Assembly (NCBI GenBank): GCA_905116865.2
Contig: CAJHNH020004535.1
Span: 217,936 to 281,935 of the forward strand
Direction: 5' to 3'
DNA length: 64,000 nt
Source: Candidula unifasciata
Taxonomy: Eukaryota > Mollusca > Gastropoda > Stylommatophora > Geomitridae
Each line of letters begins with the position of its first letter. The stretch's first letter is position 1. Of this stretch, positions 1 through 64,000 are shown one piece after another. Both the position numbers and the translations under genes were made by a program. The notes below the pieces were generated by a model, which worked only from the letters and a program-made list of their open reading frames with translations, searched no databases and was not told where the DNA came from.

Positions 1-2014
1 AGACCTCTGGTCTTCCTCATCAAAATGTGTTGTATGACATTAAACAAACAAGAACACTGGGTACGAAGCACACAGAAACAGGACTGTCTGATTGATTCAC
101 TGAATTTTTAGGTCCATCTGCCAACTACGGACATGTGTGCTGCAGACTGAATTTAAAATGTTTTGGTTTTTTTTAAAACTGTGCCCACTGTAGTTTGTGT
201 TGTTGGCTGCAGTTTAAGAAAATGGTGAATAGCCTGTTGCCAAAAAAATGATGATGCCTTATGCAATTAATTGCATCTGCAACTATTAATCTGTTGTAAC
301 TGCTGCTTCAATCCAGGGCGAATTGCAATTCTAGTACCAGACTGTTTGTGTTAGCATGTCTAATGACTGCTTTATGCATTTCATGAGTGTGTATGCCACT
401 GGTTTGTTGAAACTGCAGTGTGTCAGTTATTTCTCACACGGGACAATGATAGACACTGTGGTTTTTACTGATACAAGAATGGAGCATCGACGAGGAACCG
501 ATTTAGAATAAAGTTGAAACTATGATTACCTAATTAACTAACTGATTTTGGTCTCTATTTTCTCAAGTCATACTTTTTATTTATTGACATCACAAATGCT
601 GGACAAAATTGGCTAAAAACTCATTTAAAATGTAAAAAGTATGCCTTGGTTAAATACCACACATTTCTTTCTTTCTTTCTGTTATTTCCAGAATTGTTAC
701 TTCTGCAAAATGTATGGAGAAAAAGCCAAATTAATTAATTCGTAATGCTTGCATGTACAGCAAATAACCCAAAATTCTTCTTCTTCTTCGATCCTTCTGT
801 CAGCCCATACTGATACTATACATTTTTATTTTTTTATTTTAGAAACAACGTGTTTCTTTGGTGACAGAATTACTTTTGTGCTATTATTCAAACAAAATGC
901 ACATTTGTTCAGTTCCTACAACATATCTATCTTTGTTGTACTCATATTCTGCTTTGTGGTGCCAGTCATCACAGGTTAACAGATGATCAGTATCCGAGCT
1001 AGACCATGCTCAGTTGCCCGATGCGCTGTGATGTTGTGGAGTATCAAGGTATCATTGACTCTTTCAGTTCACCTTCTTGCTGGCCCCCTATGTCTTGGTT
1101 TTTCTACTTTCATGTTGTACACTCTAGTTGTTGGCACCGTCAGATTAATTCTTATTAAATGGCTAGACCTTTTCAGTCTTGGTTTTTCAATATATATAGT
1201 CTTTCATTATTGACTTAGTTTTTAAAACCACAGATCACATCTGCGTACATAATCATGCACTGCTCCATTAACCATGTAAGACATTAGTTTCTAGAAACTA
1301 TGTTCTAAAAACTTTATGGAAACAGCCTGTATCTCTTTAGTGTACTTTTGTCTTTGAAGTCTGCTTGAACATCATCATTCACCATTGACGATGCCACTAA
1401 GGACAGATAATCATCGGCTGTCATCTCACATGAACAGCAATTCAGATCAGATCTGTGCTGTGGCTGTGATTGTGCATATGGTAACTCATATCTTCATTTC
1501 CCAGTTGCTGTATTGCATCAAGTTTTACCAGACAAGGGGTTTAAAACTGTTTCTCATCCAAACCCCTCTACAACATCTGGAACTCTAGATCCAGTTTCCT
1601 GAATGATTCTCATTCATTTTTCTGCCCAACCAACATTACAGTGTGCTTGTCTGTTTATTGCCTATGTTTCCCGTTCAGTTTGGGAGTTGAGCAAGCACTT
1701 GACAACCCATGACCATAACTGAGATGATGATTTCAATGTGTATTTGAAACAGTTCTGGATATGAATTTATACATGCAAGTCAGAGGAAGTTCTAATGCTC
1801 ACTGACAGAACAAACTATTCACTATCTATAGCAAAATCGGTTAGTTGCGTATCCTTTACAGGACGTTGCAGAACTAACCCCAACAACCCCTGGCTGTTGT
1901 GTGGTTTTTCTAGGCAAATTTACGTTCAGTTGTTATCTATAGCATAAGGACAATTTAAATCAATCAACCGCTGCCATTAAAGGTGGGAATAGAATTCTTC
2001 ATGCTAAGCACAGC
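1..2014. other. Downstream flank, nothing recognised
   Basis: AT-rich sequence with only short random open frames. I see no exon-like EGF, CUB or other domain on either strand and no clear mobile element. It lies beyond the 3' end of the minus-strand gene. Confidence 0.5.
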
Positions 2015-2440
2015 CAGTTTTAATGTATGGCGGTAAGTCCTGGATAAAACATAAACAAGCCAAACAATTTCTGGAAGCATCACAGAAGTGGTTTCACATA
2101 AGAATACTTACAATTTCTTAGCCAAAATAAGTAATCTAGGTGTTTTGAAAGAGGCAAGGACCCAAAGATAAATTATGATAAACATTAGAAGGAGGCGGTC
2201 ATAATTTTTTGACCAAGCTATAAGAAGAGAGGATCTAGAATATGATGTGACTGCTGGAAAGTATTGACAAAACAGAGACAGAGGAAGACAAGTCTAGAAG
2301 ATTCCTGACAGACTTTTATCATGACGTGCAGTAGTGTCAGCACATGAACTGTCACATTCTGTTGTTGATTGCTGGTTGTGGAGAGCATGACTGCCCCTGC
2401 CAGCGGACACAACATTTGATGAAGATGATGATCTACAACC
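2015..2440 (+). mobile_element. Non-LTR retrotransposon 3' fragment (family A)
   Basis: The plus strand holds the decayed end of a reverse transcriptase ORF: conceptual TYG, W, NKQAKQFLEAS, then FGHVMRR-like and RGRPRRF-like stretches, ending in a GATGATGAT tail. The same order recurs at 21530, 34800, 42425 and 50725 (plus) and at 30505 (minus). It is 5' truncated, as is usual for LINEs, and has many stops. Confidence 0.65.
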
Positions 2441-2583
2441 CTTTTATTTAACCTCATTTGATATTTTATTCAGTCACTATATCTGTTGTTCTGTTCTTGA
2501 GTGAAGATGCTTTGAAGATCCCCCGCAGTTATTGCTCTAATAAAAGCATTTTCCGGCCTTTTTTGGATAAAATTGTTTGTTAT

Positions 2584-2718
2584 TTAACTCTTTGAATCCC
2601 AGAAGGGTTTAGCATCACAGGCCCAGACAGTCATAAAATCGGCCCATCATGCGTTCATTGCGCTTCTAGGTAGGAACCTATGAACGTATGATGCGTTCCT
2701 TGGGACTCAAAGAGTTAA
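2584..2718. mobile_element. MITE with TTAA ends (CTCTTTGA terminal inverted repeats)
   Basis: Starts TTAACTCTTTGAATCCC and ends GGGACTCAAAGAGTTAA. The ends are inverted repeats inside a TTAA duplication, the target preference of piggyBac-like elements. 135 bp, no coding capacity. A reverse-oriented relative lies at 9191-9336. Confidence 0.7.
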
Positions 2719-2900
2719 AGCCCTACTCTGGCTCTTGCCAGGGGCCGCAATATAGCCAGGCCATAAATATGGCCAATTGGCTGAACGCAGTTTCTGGGAC
2801 CTCTCCACGGTGATCCTCACCCACATGGTGGCACATTGTGCCATCGGGTGTTTATCGCTTGTGTGATGTCCTGGTGGGGTAGAAAGACAGTCAGTCAGTC
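2719..2900 (+). repeat. Dispersed ~180-200 bp repeat with (GTCA)n tail
   Basis: Contains TGGGACCTCTCCACGGTGAT and GGGTGTTTATCGCTTGTGTG and ends AGTCAGTCAGTCAG. Related copies lie at 4070-4285, 22983-23160, 33005-33215 (inverted), 46782-46945 and 58690-58862. The short tandem tail suggests a SINE or a LINE 3' end. Confidence 0.65.
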
Positions 2901-3159
2901 ATTGCTCAGATTTGTGTTTTGTGCATGCTCTAACCAGGGCAATGTACCATTATGTAGAGAGAAAGACAAAGTGTGACCCATTTCTGCATCAGACAACTAA
3001 TATGTCAAAATAATGGCTGTTAAGTCAACAAGGGGCCAAGTCAAAGTTGTGCAGAACAGAAGGAGCCAGTGTGGGTTCAGAAATGGGGAAAAAGTGGGTG
3101 GGAGAAGGGTGTGGTAATTAAACTCCTAGCTAGGAAATAAGTTGAGAAAATGTCTAGAA

Positions 3160-3265
3160 AACACCAGATATGTGTTGTTTGTTTCAGACTGATATGTGTT
3201 GCTTGTTACAGACTGATGTGTGTTGCTTGTTACAGACTGACATATGTTGATTATTAAAGACTGGT
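3160..3265. repeat. 24 bp tandem repeat, about 4 copies
   Basis: Unit AGACTGATATGTGTTGCTTG plus TTAC, with variants (GATGTGTG, GACATATG). It lies just downstream of the polyadenylation signal. Confidence 0.7.
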
Positions 3266-3284
3266 ATCTGGGATAGAATCTGGG

Positions 3285-3450
3285 GCTAGGATGAAAGAAC
3301 AATGCCAAGGGGAGACAACAGGATTCAGCCAACGATCAATGCTCAAAGAAAAGGCAAGATGAACACAATCATCAGAAAGCTGGTGGTACTGGAACTCTGT
3401 ACTGGCTGCTGAATATGTGGATAGTGTGTTTTGTGGATGCCCAGAATTCT
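3285..3450 (+). mobile_element. Very decayed non-LTR retrotransposon tail (family B)
   Basis: Resembles the tail seen at 22200-22342 and 63600-63750: an AAAGGCAAGATG-like start, CTGGTGGTACTGGAACTCTG, CTGGCTGCTGAA, then a CCAGAATTCTGCAGTG-like end. No open frame remains. Confidence 0.4.
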
Positions 3451-3462
3451 GCAGTGCCAGTT

Positions 3463-3472
3463 TTTATTTATT
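3463..3472 (-). terminator. Polyadenylation signal, overlapping AATAAA copies
   Basis: The minus strand reads AATAAATAAA, about 220 nt after the stop codon of exon 27. It is the first such signal downstream and would give a 3' UTR of roughly 250 nt. Cleavage would fall near 3440-3455. No transcript evidence is available here. Confidence 0.55.
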
Positions 3473-3691
3473 TTTAACTATGTGGGTGCTAGTAGCCCAG
3501 TTTGGGAAAAAAGATCGATCCACTGCCATTTCATTAGCATATACTACAAGGCAACTAAATCAGCATTAACTAATTAAACTGTAAGATGCATACAATTGCA
3601 GTCTATCTGTAAACCCCTATACAATGCAGTGAATGCAGAAGAAGAGAAAGAAACTAAACTCAAATTCTCACCATGTAGTATAGGAGCTCCT

Positions 3692-64000
<60,309 letters not shown>

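Overview
The window is animal genomic DNA carrying the 3' part of one long split gene on the minus strand. I recognise no other host gene. A mollusc or other lophotrochozoan is the best guess, from the gene architecture, the TTAGGG-like repeats, and the mix of non-LTR retrotransposon tails, tRNA-headed SINEs, hAT, mariner and piggyBac-like elements. This is inference; the sequence alone does not fix the species.

The gene enters from beyond position 64000 and ends at a TAA at 3692-3694, with an AATAAA signal at 3463-3472. I could join 27 exons. Every one has an AG acceptor and GT donor (where inside the window) and all reading phases match. They total 4158 nt and encode 1385 residues of an extracellular protein. 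In protein order: a von Willebrand D (VWD) region of the mucin-4/SUSD2/coral mucin-like type (exons 1-5, 64000-53257), a cadherin-like segment (exons 6-7), about 17 EGF-like modules (exons 7-22, 48548-16376), a CUB domain (exons 23-24), another EGF-like module (exon 25) and a last CUB domain (exons 26-27). The EGF block looks like a repeated cassette: a laminin/MEGF-like EGF plus a partner EGF, followed by two to four calcium-binding EGFs. Nearly all introns between modules are phase 1, as expected for exon-shuffled domains. Such proteins usually act in cell-surface or matrix contacts through calcium-stabilised EGF rods and CUB binding faces.

Only about 7 percent of the 60 kb gene span is coding. 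The introns hold tandem repeats (46 bp at 6.5-8.9 kb, 33 bp at 11.8-12.7 kb, 45 bp at 17.9-20.4 kb, 37 bp at 20.5-20.9 kb, 79 bp at 43.4-44.0 kb, 50 bp at 45.9-46.2 kb, 33 bp at 60.2-60.6 kb) and broken mobile elements: non-LTR retrotransposon fragments of several families, two hAT elements, a mariner, a 1.44 kb TTAA-flanked piggyBac-like element, TTAA-type MITEs, and at least four SINE-like families.

The most unusual signal is that several intronic tandem repeats are copies of this gene's own exon-intron junctions. The 45 bp array repeats the 3' end of EGF exon 21 with its GTAAGT donor about 55 times. The 79 bp array repeats the acceptor and first ~40 nt of EGF exon 9 seven extra times. A VWD exon start with its acceptor is duplicated 130 bp upstream. 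A degraded donor array lies beside exon 13. Together these suggest repeated local duplication seeded at splice junctions, leaving many decoy splice sites in the introns.
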